A DNA stretch of 13,433 nucleotides from Paludibacteraceae bacterium (GTDB lineage Bacteria; Bacteroidota; Bacteroidia; Bacteroidales; Paludibacteraceae). The stretch spans positions 1-13,433 of the forward strand of contig JAFPLG010000061.1 of NCBI GenBank assembly GCA_017402895.1, given 5' to 3'. Made by a program: the position numbers and the translations under genes. Positions 7,395-13,433 of this stretch are shown piece by piece. Within the stretch, counting starts at the first letter, position 1, and each line of letters starts with the position of its first letter. The notes beneath the pieces are model-generated. The model searched no databases. It was not told the DNA's origin and saw only the letters and a program-made list of their open reading frames with translations.

Positions 7395-8162
7395 ATGCTC
7401 TTCTCCGAAATCGCATACGGACCTATCCATTCCCGTCGTCTAGGCGTCAGCCTGGGCATGGAATTAATGCCGCTTGATCATAAACTTTGCACCTTCAACT
7501 GCGTGTATTGTGAGTGCGGATGGAATAGTCCGGTGACGCATCCTCAGTTGCCCAGCCGCGCGGAAGTGGCCAAGGCACTAGAAGACAAACTCATCGCGCT
7601 GCAAGCCGACGGCACACAACTGGATGTCATCACCTTCTCCGGCAATGGCGAACCCACCTTGCATCCGGACTTTGCCGCCATCATCGACGACACACTCGTT
7701 CTGCGCGACCGCTATCAGCCGCAAGCCAAAGTGAGCGTGCTGAGCAACTCCACCCAACTGGGGCGTGCAGATGTTGTAGAAGCCCTGCGTCGGTGCGACA
7801 ACCGTATTCTCAAACTGGATGCCGGCACCGACACCATGATGCGCCGCATCGACCTGCCGGTGAATGCAAACCTCTCGGTAGCACAGATTGAACAATGGCT
7901 CAGTCAGTTCAACGGCGACTTTACCCTGCAGACTTGTTTCTTAAGAGGAGCACATGACGGACAGATTATCGACAACACCACGCCCGAAGAACTCAACGCT
8001 TGGTACAGCATCGTGGACCGTCTGCACCCCAAGCAGATTATGATATACGTCATCGATCGCAAGACACCCGAGGAGAACCTCCGGAAGATATCGCGCGACG
8101 AGATGGAACGTATTGCAGCCCCACTCATAGCTAAAGGATACCAAGTCTCTATCTCCGCCTAA
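7395..8162 (+). CDS. Radical SAM protein (COG0731-like, TYW1-related), substrate unknown
   Basis: A 255-residue radical SAM enzyme. The cluster motif CTFNCVYC gives Cys32, Cys36 and Cys39 (CX3CX2C) for the [4Fe-4S] centre that cleaves S-adenosylmethionine. It is preceded by AYGPIHSRRLGVSLGMELMP, the N-terminal signature of COG0731-type proteins. FSGNGEPTLHPDF is the expected SAM-binding GxGEPT motif, and VLSNST and LKLDAGT follow in order. A fourth cysteine, Cys41, lies right after the triad. COG0731 proteins are related to the wybutosine enzyme TYW1, but the flavodoxin domain is absent and bacteria lack wybutosine, so the substrate is unknown. I see no SPASM or other C-terminal cluster domain. 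It lies 11 bases after dnaG and 3 before the glycosyltransferase gene, so it is in the same operon. Confidence 0.88.
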   Translation: MLFSEIAYGPIHSRRLGVSLGMELMPLDHKLCTFNCVYCECGWNSPVTHPQLPSRAEVAKALEDKLIALQADGTQLDVITFSGNGEPTLHPDFAAIIDDTLVLRDRYQPQAKVSVLSNSTQLGRADVVEALRRCDNRILKLDAGTDTMMRRIDLPVNANLSVAQIEQWLSQFNGDFTLQTCFLRGAHDGQIIDNTTPEELNAWYSIVDRLHPKQIMIYVIDRKTPEENLRKISRDEMERIAAPLIAKGYQVSISA

Positions 8163-8165
8163 GAC

Positions 8166-9158
8166 ATGACCATTCTTATCGCACCTCTCAACTGGGGACT
8201 CGGGCATGCCACTCGTTGTATCCCCCTCATCCAGCGGTTTCTGGACGAAGGGCATCGTGTCGTGTTGGGAGGTGATGGCGAGAGTGGTATGCTGCTTCGC
8301 AAACATTTCCCGGAACTCAGTTTTCTGCCGCTGGCCCCGCTTCATCTTCGATACAGCAAAGGGCATTCTCAAGTATGGGCTATGTTGCGCGCCTTGCCGC
8401 GGATCATCCATAGTAGCATCCACGACCATATGATGCTGCGCACCTATCTGCAGCAGTACTGCTTCGACCTCATTGTTTCCGACAACCGCTTCGGACTCTA
8501 CACACCGCACACGCGGTGCGTCTATATCACCCACCAACTCCAAATTCGCCTGCCTCGTCCGTGGCGTTGGCTCGAACCGCTCGCGCACACGATGCACGCG
8601 CGTATATATAATAGGTATAACGAAGTATGGGTGCCCGACTACGAAGCCCCCCAACACTGCCTGGCCGGAGAACTAAGCCACCCGAAGAAATTAAAAATCA
8701 GCAATTCAAAAATCCAGTACCTTGGGCCGTTGAGCCGATTTACTGCCCTGCCGGACTCCGCCCCCGGGACTTCAACGCAACAGTATGATATCGTAGCCGT
8801 CTTGAGTGGACTGGAACCGCAGCGGACACGATTCGAACAAGAATTGATCCAACGTTTTCGCAGTTGTCAGCAAGAGGTACTTATCATCCAGGGACTCGTA
8901 GGCCGTCCCCGCACCAAGATTCGGCATGGTCATCTGACGATTGTACCCCATCTCTCCGATACAGAAATGCGCGGAGCATTGCTCCACGCACAACATATCA
9001 TTGCCCGTTCGGGCTATTCTACACTGATGGATCTGGATGCTCTGGGCCTACTGGATCGTGCCGAACTGATTCCTACACCCGGACAACCCGAGCAGGAATA
9101 TCTTGCTCACGCCATTGACGTGGCGAGAGGCCGGTCCCACGACGGAAGAAGCGAGTGA
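8166..9158 (+). CDS. MurG/UGT-like glycosyltransferase, C-terminus apparently shortened
   Basis: A 330-residue protein of the GT-B fold. The N-terminus MTILIAPLNWGLGHATRCIPLI carries the glycine-rich GLGHATR loop, and FDLIVSDNRFGLY and VWVPDYE follow. The C-terminal half has YDIVAVLSGLEPQRTRFE and the conserved donor-site block IARSGYSTLMDLDALGLLDRAELIPTPGQPEQEYLA. Donor and acceptor sugars are unknown. After EYLAH (residue 315) the similarity stops: the last 15 residues are encoded antisense to the conserved end of the facing AraC-type gene. Relatives, as I recall them, continue for a few tens of residues, so the true end seems lost. Residues 178-184 (ISNSKIQ) look like a worn heptamer insertion, matching ISNFKFQ of prmC at 5 of 7 positions. 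It is the last gene of the rightward operon. Confidence 0.75.
   Translation: MTILIAPLNWGLGHATRCIPLIQRFLDEGHRVVLGGDGESGMLLRKHFPELSFLPLAPLHLRYSKGHSQVWAMLRALPRIIHSSIHDHMMLRTYLQQYCFDLIVSDNRFGLYTPHTRCVYITHQLQIRLPRPWRWLEPLAHTMHARIYNRYNEVWVPDYEAPQHCLAGELSHPKKLKISNSKIQYLGPLSRFTALPDSAPGTSTQQYDIVAVLSGLEPQRTRFEQELIQRFRSCQQEVLIIQGLVGRPRTKIRHGHLTIVPHLSDTEMRGALLHAQHIIARSGYSTLMDLDALGLLDRAELIPTPGQPEQEYLAHAIDVARGRSHDGRSE
8697..8717. repeat. Possible degenerate heptamer triplet in the glycosyltransferase gene
   Basis: Three 7-base pieces, ATCAGCA, ATTCAAA and AATCCAG, encode ISNSKIQ. The prmC array, read in the same frame, gives ISNFKFQ from three ATTTCAA units. DNA identity is only 12 of 21, so the link rests mainly on the peptide match and on the location in a loop between GELSHPKKL and YLGPLSRF. 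Confidence 0.35.
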
Positions 9159-9966
9159 ACGAAGCTTGCTCTTCAAATCCCAGAGCCTGGCTGATCTCCT
9201 GGATATTCATATCTCGACGGGTCTCCAGCAACTGCTTAGCTCGAGTCAACAACCAGTCTTGAATCCAATCGGAAGCCGTCTTACCAATCGTGCGCTGTAT
9301 CTGTGCCGAGAAATACTTCGGGGTCAGGTGCAACTGCTCCGCATACCACGTCATCGTCTTATGCTCCCGATAATTCTTTGCCAGCAGATCGCAGAACGTA
9401 CTGAATAGCAACTCATTCTTCGTCATGTTGATCCGCTTCTCGTCATTCCGCAAATACATCGACATCATTTCAAAGAAGGTGTCGAAGATATACGCCAGCA
9501 ACTCATGACGATGAGGAAGTTGCTGCACACTCTTCGTACTAATCATCTCCATCACATCCACCACCTTCAGCAAATTCAGAGCCTGCTCTTTCGAAAGCGA
9601 GTACTGAGGATTGATGTGATATCGGATATGATCGTGTGTCAGGGTACGATAACACATCTCTTCGTGCAATGCGGGCGAGATGACGATAAGCGTTGCATTA
9701 AAGTCTTCGCTCACCTCAATAGGCGCCACCATATGATTGGGCAGCACAACGGCCACATTCCACGGATCAAAACGGACAGCCTGCATGTCGTATAGCAACT
9801 GCACCGTGCCGCTGGTGTTGATGATCACTACCGCATTCTTGGATATGAAATCACCCCGCTCAACCGGCATACGGGTCACGTTGCGAAGAACGACTAACTC
9901 GCGTTGCGGAACATCTCTTACTGCCAGTTCAAAATTACGAACCGACAAGGAATCATTTTCAAACAT
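9073..9966 (-). CDS. AraC-family transcriptional regulator
   Basis: A 297-residue DNA-binding regulator. Residues about 20-110 form a cupin-like sensor domain (RGDFISKNAVVIINTSGTVQL, then VAVVLPNHMVAPIEVS). The C-terminal AraC/XylS domain has both helix-turn-helix units: about 204-228 (TMTWYAEQLHLTPKYFSAQI) and 252-285 (DMNIQEISQALGFEEQASFTRFF), ending in TGLSPRQWR. This layout is common in Bacteroidales stand-alone regulators. The last 11 residues (EQDIPARVVRV) go beyond the usual family end and are antisense to the conserved donor-site block of the facing glycosyltransferase gene. The ATG at 9966 lies 44 bases downstream of the NfnA-NfnB gene on the same strand, with no TAnnTTTG promoter in that gap, so it is probably read from the upstream transcript. 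Its ligand and targets are not indicated. Confidence 0.9.
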   Translation of the reverse strand: MFENDSLSVRNFELAVRDVPQRELVVLRNVTRMPVERGDFISKNAVVIINTSGTVQLLYDMQAVRFDPWNVAVVLPNHMVAPIEVSEDFNATLIVISPALHEEMCYRTLTHDHIRYHINPQYSLSKEQALNLLKVVDVMEMISTKSVQQLPHRHELLAYIFDTFFEMMSMYLRNDEKRINMTKNELLFSTFCDLLAKNYREHKTMTWYAEQLHLTPKYFSAQIQRTIGKTASDWIQDWLLTRAKQLLETRRDMNIQEISQALGFEEQASFTRFFRRGTGLSPRQWREQDIPARVVRV

Positions 9967-10010
9967 AAGGAATTTTTTTTGTGTGTTTTATGGTATTCTA
10001 ATTTCTGTTT

Positions 10011-12332
10011 CTACTTCTTGGATTGCAGATACTCATGCATCGATGCCGCAGCATGTCTACCGTCCGACATCGCCAGGATAACCGTCGCACCTCCACGTAC
10101 AATGTCGCCTCCGGCATACAAAGTCGGAATAGCCGACTGCATCTGGTCGTTCACCACGATTGTTCCCTTCTTGCTAATCTCCAGTCCGCTCACCGTCGAA
10201 GGAATCAGCGGATTGGGCGAAACACCTACCGACACGATCACCAGATCCACATCCACCGTCACCGTCTTCCCCTCTACCGGCACAGGACTCCTACGACCCG
10301 ACTCATCGGGCTCGCCCAGCTCCATCACCTGCAGCACGGCTTCTTTCACACGACCGTTCTCATCAGCATGGTATGCTATCGGGTTGTGGAGCGTCATGAA
10401 CTCTATGCCTTCCTCCTTGGCATGGCGCACCTCCTCAATACGAGCCGGCATCTCATCTTCGCTGCGACGATAGATAATCATCGCACGCTCTGCACCCAGT
10501 CGTTTCGCTGTACGCACCGCGTCCATGGCCGTATTACCACCGCCGATAACCGCCACATTCCGTCCGGTCAGAAGCGGCGTATCCGTCTTCTCATTGGAAG
10601 CATCCATCAGGTTGACACGTGTCAAGTACTCGTTGCACGAGAGTACACCGTTCAGGTTCTCACCCTCTATATTCATAAATCGCGGCAGACCGGCTCCCGA
10701 ACCGACAAAGATTCCGGCAAAACCCTGCTCCGTCAGTTCATCCACCGAAATAGTCTTTCCGATAATCGTATCCGAATGGAACTGTACACCCAGACGACGC
10801 AAACCGTCTATCTCGCGATCAACGATGGCGTTCGGCAGACGGAACTCCGGAATACCGTATTTCAGCACACCGCCTATCTCGTGCAGCGCCTCAAAGACAT
10901 GCACCTCATAGCCAAACTTCGCCATATCACCCGCAAAAGCCAGACCGGCAAGACCACTACCCACCACTGCTATCTTTGGTCCTTGAACGTTAGCGGTCTT
11001 TCGACTTTCGACTTTCGACTCTTGAGCATTGTCCGCTACAAAGCGCTCCAGATAACCGATGGCCACGGGTTCATGACCCATCTTCAGGTGGATACACTTG
11101 CTCTCACACTGTTTTTCTTGCGGGCAAACACGTCCACACACAGCCGGCAACGTACTGCTCTCTGCAATCACACCCGCAGCCGCTTGGATATCACCCTTTT
11201 CTACTTGCTTGATAAATCCCGGGATATTGATATTCACCGGACAACCCTCCACACAGGTCGGCTTCGGGCAGTTCAGACAGCGATGTGCTTCTGTCACAGC
11301 CTGCTCAAAACTCAACCCCTGGTTCACCTCGTCATGCAGACTCTTGGCGCGCACCTTCGGATCCAATTCCGGCATCCGTACACGCGGGATGGCCACACGG
11401 TCTTTCGGCTTACCTTCAAAGGGTTCTACCGGGCCGAATGAGCTGCAACGACCGGATTGAGCAGGTTGATTCGCTGGTTCATTATCAGTCTGTATTCTGT
11501 CAGCGGAAGCGGTCTGTGCTCTGTATTCCTCGTATGCCTCCGCCTCTTCCGCCTTATACGAACGCAGACGACTGAGCATCTCGTCGAAGTCCACCTCATG
11601 GGCATCAAACTCCGGTCCATCCACGCAGACAAACTTAGTCTTGCCACCTACCGACACACGGCACGCACCGCACATACCCGTTCCGTCCACCATGATGGTG
11701 TTCAGACTGGCCTCGGTCGGGATATTGTATTTCTTCGTGGTCAGCGCAACAAACTTCATCATGATAGCCGGACCGATCGTGATGCACTTATCCACCCGTT
11801 CACGCTGGATCACCTGCTCCACACCTACGGTCACTACGCCCTGTTGGCCACGCGAACCGTCATCGGTCATGATGATCACTTCGTCCGACCATTGACGCAA
11901 TTCGTCCTCCAATATCAGCAAACTCTCGTTCCGCGCTGCCAGCACCGTGATCACACGGTTACCGGCTTTCTTCAGCGCCTCAGCGATAGGCAGCATCGGA
12001 GCTGCGCCTACACCGCCGCAAGCACATACCACCGTGCCGTATTTCTCTATCCGTGTCGCCTTGCCCAGCGGACCTACCAAGTCGGCCAGCTCTTCGCCCG
12101 GATTCATCGCACACAGTTTTGCCGACGACACACCGATACGCTGAACCACCAGCGTGATCGTTCCCTTCTCCGGATCAGCGCCCGCAATCGTCAGCGGCAT
12201 GCGCTCCGAGTTCTTATCCACTCGCACAATCACAAAGTGTCCGGCACGTCTGCTACGCGCAATCAGCGGAGCCTCAATGACCAGTTCCGCAACATTCTCC
12301 GAGAAGAAACGTTTGCTAATAATCGTATTCAT
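10011..12332 (-). CDS. NfnA-NfnB fusion: NADH-ferredoxin:NADP oxidoreductase (annotated elsewhere as DHODH-B subunit / glutamate synthase small subunit fusion)
   Basis: A 773-residue cytosolic flavoprotein. Residues 1-255 are the SudB/NfnA half: RMPLTIAG (FAD), CACGGVGAAPMLP (NAD) and DGTGMCGACRV with Cys221, Cys224 and Cys236 for a [2Fe-2S] centre. Residues about 320-773 are the SudA/NfnB half: two [4Fe-4S] cysteine sets (352, 355, 360, 364 and 399, 403, 409, 413), an FAD site VVGSGLAGLAFA, an NADPH site VIGGGNTAMDAV and the closing YAGGDIVRGGATVILAMSDGRHAA. No glutamate synthase large subunit is adjacent, so electron bifurcation or transhydrogenation between NADH, NADPH and ferredoxin is likelier than glutamate synthesis. 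The ATG at 12332 is preferred over an in-frame TTG at 12353 that falls inside a repeat array. The FAD motif has Leu where GSGPAGL is usual. Two heptamer insertions lie in linkers, at about residues 270-284 and 439-445. Confidence 0.88.
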   Translation of the reverse strand: MNTIISKRFFSENVAELVIEAPLIARSRRAGHFVIVRVDKNSERMPLTIAGADPEKGTITLVVQRIGVSSAKLCAMNPGEELADLVGPLGKATRIEKYGTVVCACGGVGAAPMLPIAEALKKAGNRVITVLAARNESLLILEDELRQWSDEVIIMTDDGSRGQQGVVTVGVEQVIQRERVDKCITIGPAIMMKFVALTTKKYNIPTEASLNTIMVDGTGMCGACRVSVGGKTKFVCVDGPEFDAHEVDFDEMLSRLRSYKAEEAEAYEEYRAQTASADRIQTDNEPANQPAQSGRCSSFGPVEPFEGKPKDRVAIPRVRMPELDPKVRAKSLHDEVNQGLSFEQAVTEAHRCLNCPKPTCVEGCPVNINIPGFIKQVEKGDIQAAAGVIAESSTLPAVCGRVCPQEKQCESKCIHLKMGHEPVAIGYLERFVADNAQESKVESRKTANVQGPKIAVVGSGLAGLAFAGDMAKFGYEVHVFEALHEIGGVLKYGIPEFRLPNAIVDREIDGLRRLGVQFHSDTIIGKTISVDELTEQGFAGIFVGSGAGLPRFMNIEGENLNGVLSCNEYLTRVNLMDASNEKTDTPLLTGRNVAVIGGGNTAMDAVRTAKRLGAERAMIIYRRSEDEMPARIEEVRHAKEEGIEFMTLHNPIAYHADENGRVKEAVLQVMELGEPDESGRRSPVPVEGKTVTVDVDLVIVSVGVSPNPLIPSTVSGLEISKKGTIVVNDQMQSAIPTLYAGGDIVRGGATVILAMSDGRHAAASMHEYLQSKK
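10999..11019. repeat. Heptamer tandem repeat (TTTCGAC)x3 inside the NfnA-NfnB gene
   Basis: Three perfect units at 10999, 11006 and 11013, with a decayed fourth (TCTTGAG) at 11020-11026. On the coding strand the unit is GTCGAAA. The 21 bases encode SKVESRK (residues 439-445), between the cluster domain ending YLERFVADNAQE and the FAD-binding strand KIAVVGSG, so the insertion is in frame and in a hinge. Confidence 0.85.
11489..11526. repeat. TCTGT-type heptamer pairs in the linker of the NfnA-NfnB gene
   Basis: TCTGT starts at 11489 and 11496 (TCTGTAT, TCTGTCA) and again at 11513 and 11520 (TCTGTGC, TCTGTAT), so each pair has a 7-base period; the pairs are 24 bases apart. On the coding strand they read ACAGA. 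They lie in the variable segment YRAQTASADRIQT that joins the NfnA and NfnB halves. The repeats are short and diverged, so this is less certain than the other arrays. Confidence 0.5.
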
Positions 12333-12337
12333 CAACG

Positions 12338-12372
12338 AATTTTCAATTTTCAATTTTCAATTGTCAATTTTC
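12338..12372. repeat. Heptamer tandem repeat (AATTTTC)x5 filling the parC / NfnA-NfnB gap
   Basis: Five units in perfect register (12338, 12345, 12352, 12359, 12366); the fourth is AATTGTC. On the transcribed strand the unit is ATTGAAA. The array takes up 35 of the 42 bases between the parC stop and the ATG at 12332, and ends 5 bases before that ATG, so it forms the whole translation-initiation region. No Shine-Dalgarno motif exists apart from it; its A-rich, weakly paired RNA would suit the unstructured starts of this phylum. Confidence 0.9.
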
Positions 12373-12374
12373 TG

Positions 12375-13433
12375 TTAGAACAGACTCAACTGTTCGTCCT
12401 GTGGCTTCGAGTCGTCCGGCACCTCGTTGGTGATGGTCAATTTCACGCCTTCCACCTCGGTCTCCACCGTCTCTTCGGCCACTTTATCTTCTTGTTTTGT
12501 CTCCTGCTCCTCTACCATCACCGTCTCCTCTATATCCGTTTCTTCCGGAGCATTCTCTGGCTCTTCCGGTTCCGGTTCAGGCTCTGGTTCTGGTTCCGGC
12601 TCAGGAGTAATATCTTCCATGCGGGCCACTTCATACGTCGTGAAGCGCTTACCCTTGGCCTTGGGCGATTTCTCATCGATAAAGTCGCTCATCAGCACCT
12701 CTATCGGTTCGCGCGCCTCGTCCATGAAGTAGATGCGGAACTGTGCCTCGTCGCGGTCGCTCAGTAGCACGATACGCGATTCCGTTCCCTCACCCAGCAT
12801 CGTCTGGGGCTTGTCGGAGTTGTCCAACTTAAATCGCTTGCCATAGTAGAAGCCCAACTCAGAGTTCCACATAGCCAGCGACCACACTTTGTCCGGGGCA
12901 TATTTCTCGATGCGCAATATATTCTGGTCGAAATGTGCCGTCAGATCAAAGCCGGTCGTATAGTAGTCACCCGTGGTGGTGATAACCAGTATGCGATCTT
13001 CTGCCCAGAACTCTCCCAGATAGTTACCCTGTCCGTCGTAGTTGATACGCAGCACATCCGGGTCGAACCAAACTTTCCGTCCGCCCAGCGTAGAATGGCC
13101 TTTCTGCTTCAACGTAATCGACTTCACGTCGTACTTGGTCAGCACATTGCCACGCGCCGTTCTTGACTTGATAGCTAGTTCGCTCAGGTCTTTCAGCACC
13201 TCCAGTTTCTTCAGGTGGAGTGCCGGCTTCAGTGCCACGCGTATCACCTCGGCTTCGCCGTTCGGGTTGGCGGTGAAGTACACCACGCGCGAACCCGGCT
13301 TGCCTTGCGTCAGGTCATACTCCTTATCGCGCGTCACACCCGTCACGTTGAAACGTTTCATATAGTAGATGCCGCCGCGGCCGTCACGATACACCACGTT
13401 ATACACCGTGCGCTCATCTTTCTTCTTGAAGAT
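12375..13433 (-). CDS. parC: ParC, DNA topoisomerase IV subunit A, C-terminal part only (5' end outside window)
   Basis: The last 352 codons of a type IIA topoisomerase A subunit, the DNA-cleaving subunit that decatenates chromosomes after replication. The frame is open to the right edge and begins IFKKKDERTVYNVVYRDG. The visible part is the C-terminal beta-pinwheel: YYMKRFNVTGVTRDKEYDL, GSRVVYFTANPNGEAEVI, TLGGRKVWFDPDVLRINYDG, YYTTGFDL and SLAMWNSELGFYYGKRF. These match the Bacteroidota gyrase/topoisomerase IV A type rather than the canonical GyrA, whose pinwheel carries a GyrA-box. The catalytic tyrosine and breakage-reunion domain lie outside the window. The pinwheel is followed by a long acidic tail of about 80 residues with seven Pro-Glu pairs, ending DEQLSLF, a short terminal motif that seems conserved in this group. 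GyrA is the alternative, thought less likely. Confidence 0.85.
   Translation of the reverse strand: MFKKKDERTVYNVVYRDGRGGIYYMKRFNVTGVTRDKEYDLTQGKPGSRVVYFTANPNGEAEVIRVALKPALHLKKLEVLKDLSELAIKSRTARGNVLTKYDVKSITLKQKGHSTLGGRKVWFDPDVLRINYDGQGNYLGEFWAEDRILVITTTGDYYTTGFDLTAHFDQNILRIEKYAPDKVWSLAMWNSELGFYYGKRFKLDNSDKPQTMLGEGTESRIVLLSDRDEAQFRIYFMDEAREPIEVLMSDFIDEKSPKAKGKRFTTYEVARMEDITPEPEPEPEPEPEPEEPENAPEETDIEETVMVEEQETKQEDKVAEETVETEVEGVKLTITNEVPDDSKPQDEQLSLF
12564..12605. repeat. Hexamer repeat coding for seven Pro-Glu pairs in the ParC tail
   Basis: Seven 6-base codon pairs on the minus strand (CCN GAR), with the third bases varied (CCT, CCG, CCA; GAG, GAA). The synonymous variation suggests the peptide, not the DNA, is kept. 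It begins an acidic tail after the pinwheel domain. This repeat has a 6-base period and is distinct from the 7-base arrays. Confidence 0.85.

Noticed and set aside
9967..10010. Weak GAAA-spaced pattern and T-run between the AraC-type and NfnA-NfnB genes
   Set aside because: The spacing is irregular (6, 6, 7) with no repeated unit, and no paired stem precedes the T-run, so neither a heptamer array nor a terminator is supported.
10023..11441. A 472-codon open frame on the + strand opposite the NfnA-NfnB gene
   Set aside because: The minus-strand frame has clear domains and motifs from end to end; the opposite frame gives His/Thr/Arg-rich sequence with no recognisable domain, which is a codon-bias shadow.
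12333..12353. Upstream TTG start for the NfnA-NfnB gene
   Set aside because: The added seven codons come mostly from repeat units; family N-termini match the ATG at 12332. Kept only as a possible effect of repeat-number change.
1..12372. CRISPR array or repeat-spacer structure
   Set aside because: The tandem units are 7 bases with no spacers, and no cas gene is present.
11457..12767. A 436-codon open frame on the + strand running across the parC / NfnA-NfnB gap
   Set aside because: It is antisense to two well-supported genes, crosses the heptamer array, and its product is low-complexity (His/Leu/Phe/Arg-rich).

Overview
The window looks like core chromosome from a member of the Bacteroidota, most likely the order Bacteroidales. 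The evidence is the sigma-ABfr-type promoters (TTTG, 20 bases, TAnnTTTG), start codons with almost no Shine-Dalgarno sequence, an OstA-like protein and a double-parvulin SurA-like protein of the type found in this phylum, an NfnA-NfnB fusion, and a type IIA topoisomerase A subunit with the phylum-typical C-terminal region. I see no phage, transposon, CRISPR array, rRNA or tRNA.

Layout. At the left edge the 5' part of prmC runs leftward and is divergent from ribD; their start codons are 22 bases apart. After a good promoter at 1435-1466 comes a tight rightward operon: SurA-like PPIase, OstA-like LPS-transport protein, outer-membrane beta-barrel protein, DNA primase (dnaG), a COG0731-like radical SAM protein and a MurG/UGT-like glycosyltransferase. 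Gaps are +8, +9, -4, +11 and +3 bases. The last gene runs head-on into a leftward block consisting of an AraC-type regulator, the NfnA-NfnB fusion and the 3' part of parC, which is cut by the right edge. The glycosyltransferase and araC-type genes overlap by 86 bases at their 3' ends.

Roles. The first half of the rightward operon serves outer-membrane biogenesis (protein folding, LPS transport, a beta-barrel). The second half adds primase, an uncharacterised radical SAM enzyme and a sugar transferase, so replication priming and envelope assembly probably share a promoter. The leftward block combines chromosome decatenation, NAD(P)H/ferredoxin electron balancing and a regulator.

The most unusual signal is a scattered family of 7-base tandem repeats. 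Four different arrays (TTTGAAA, GGCGAAA, GTCGAAA, ATTGAAA) share the form NNYGAAA. They lie in prmC, at two places in ribD, in the NfnA-NfnB fusion, and across nearly the whole gap before that fusion. A related-looking TCTGT heptamer set and a degenerate copy lie in other variable loops. Inside genes they keep the reading frame and sit in linkers or surface loops. This looks like a mobile or self-expanding microrepeat that seeds protein linkers and translation-start regions. No other candidate novel system was found.
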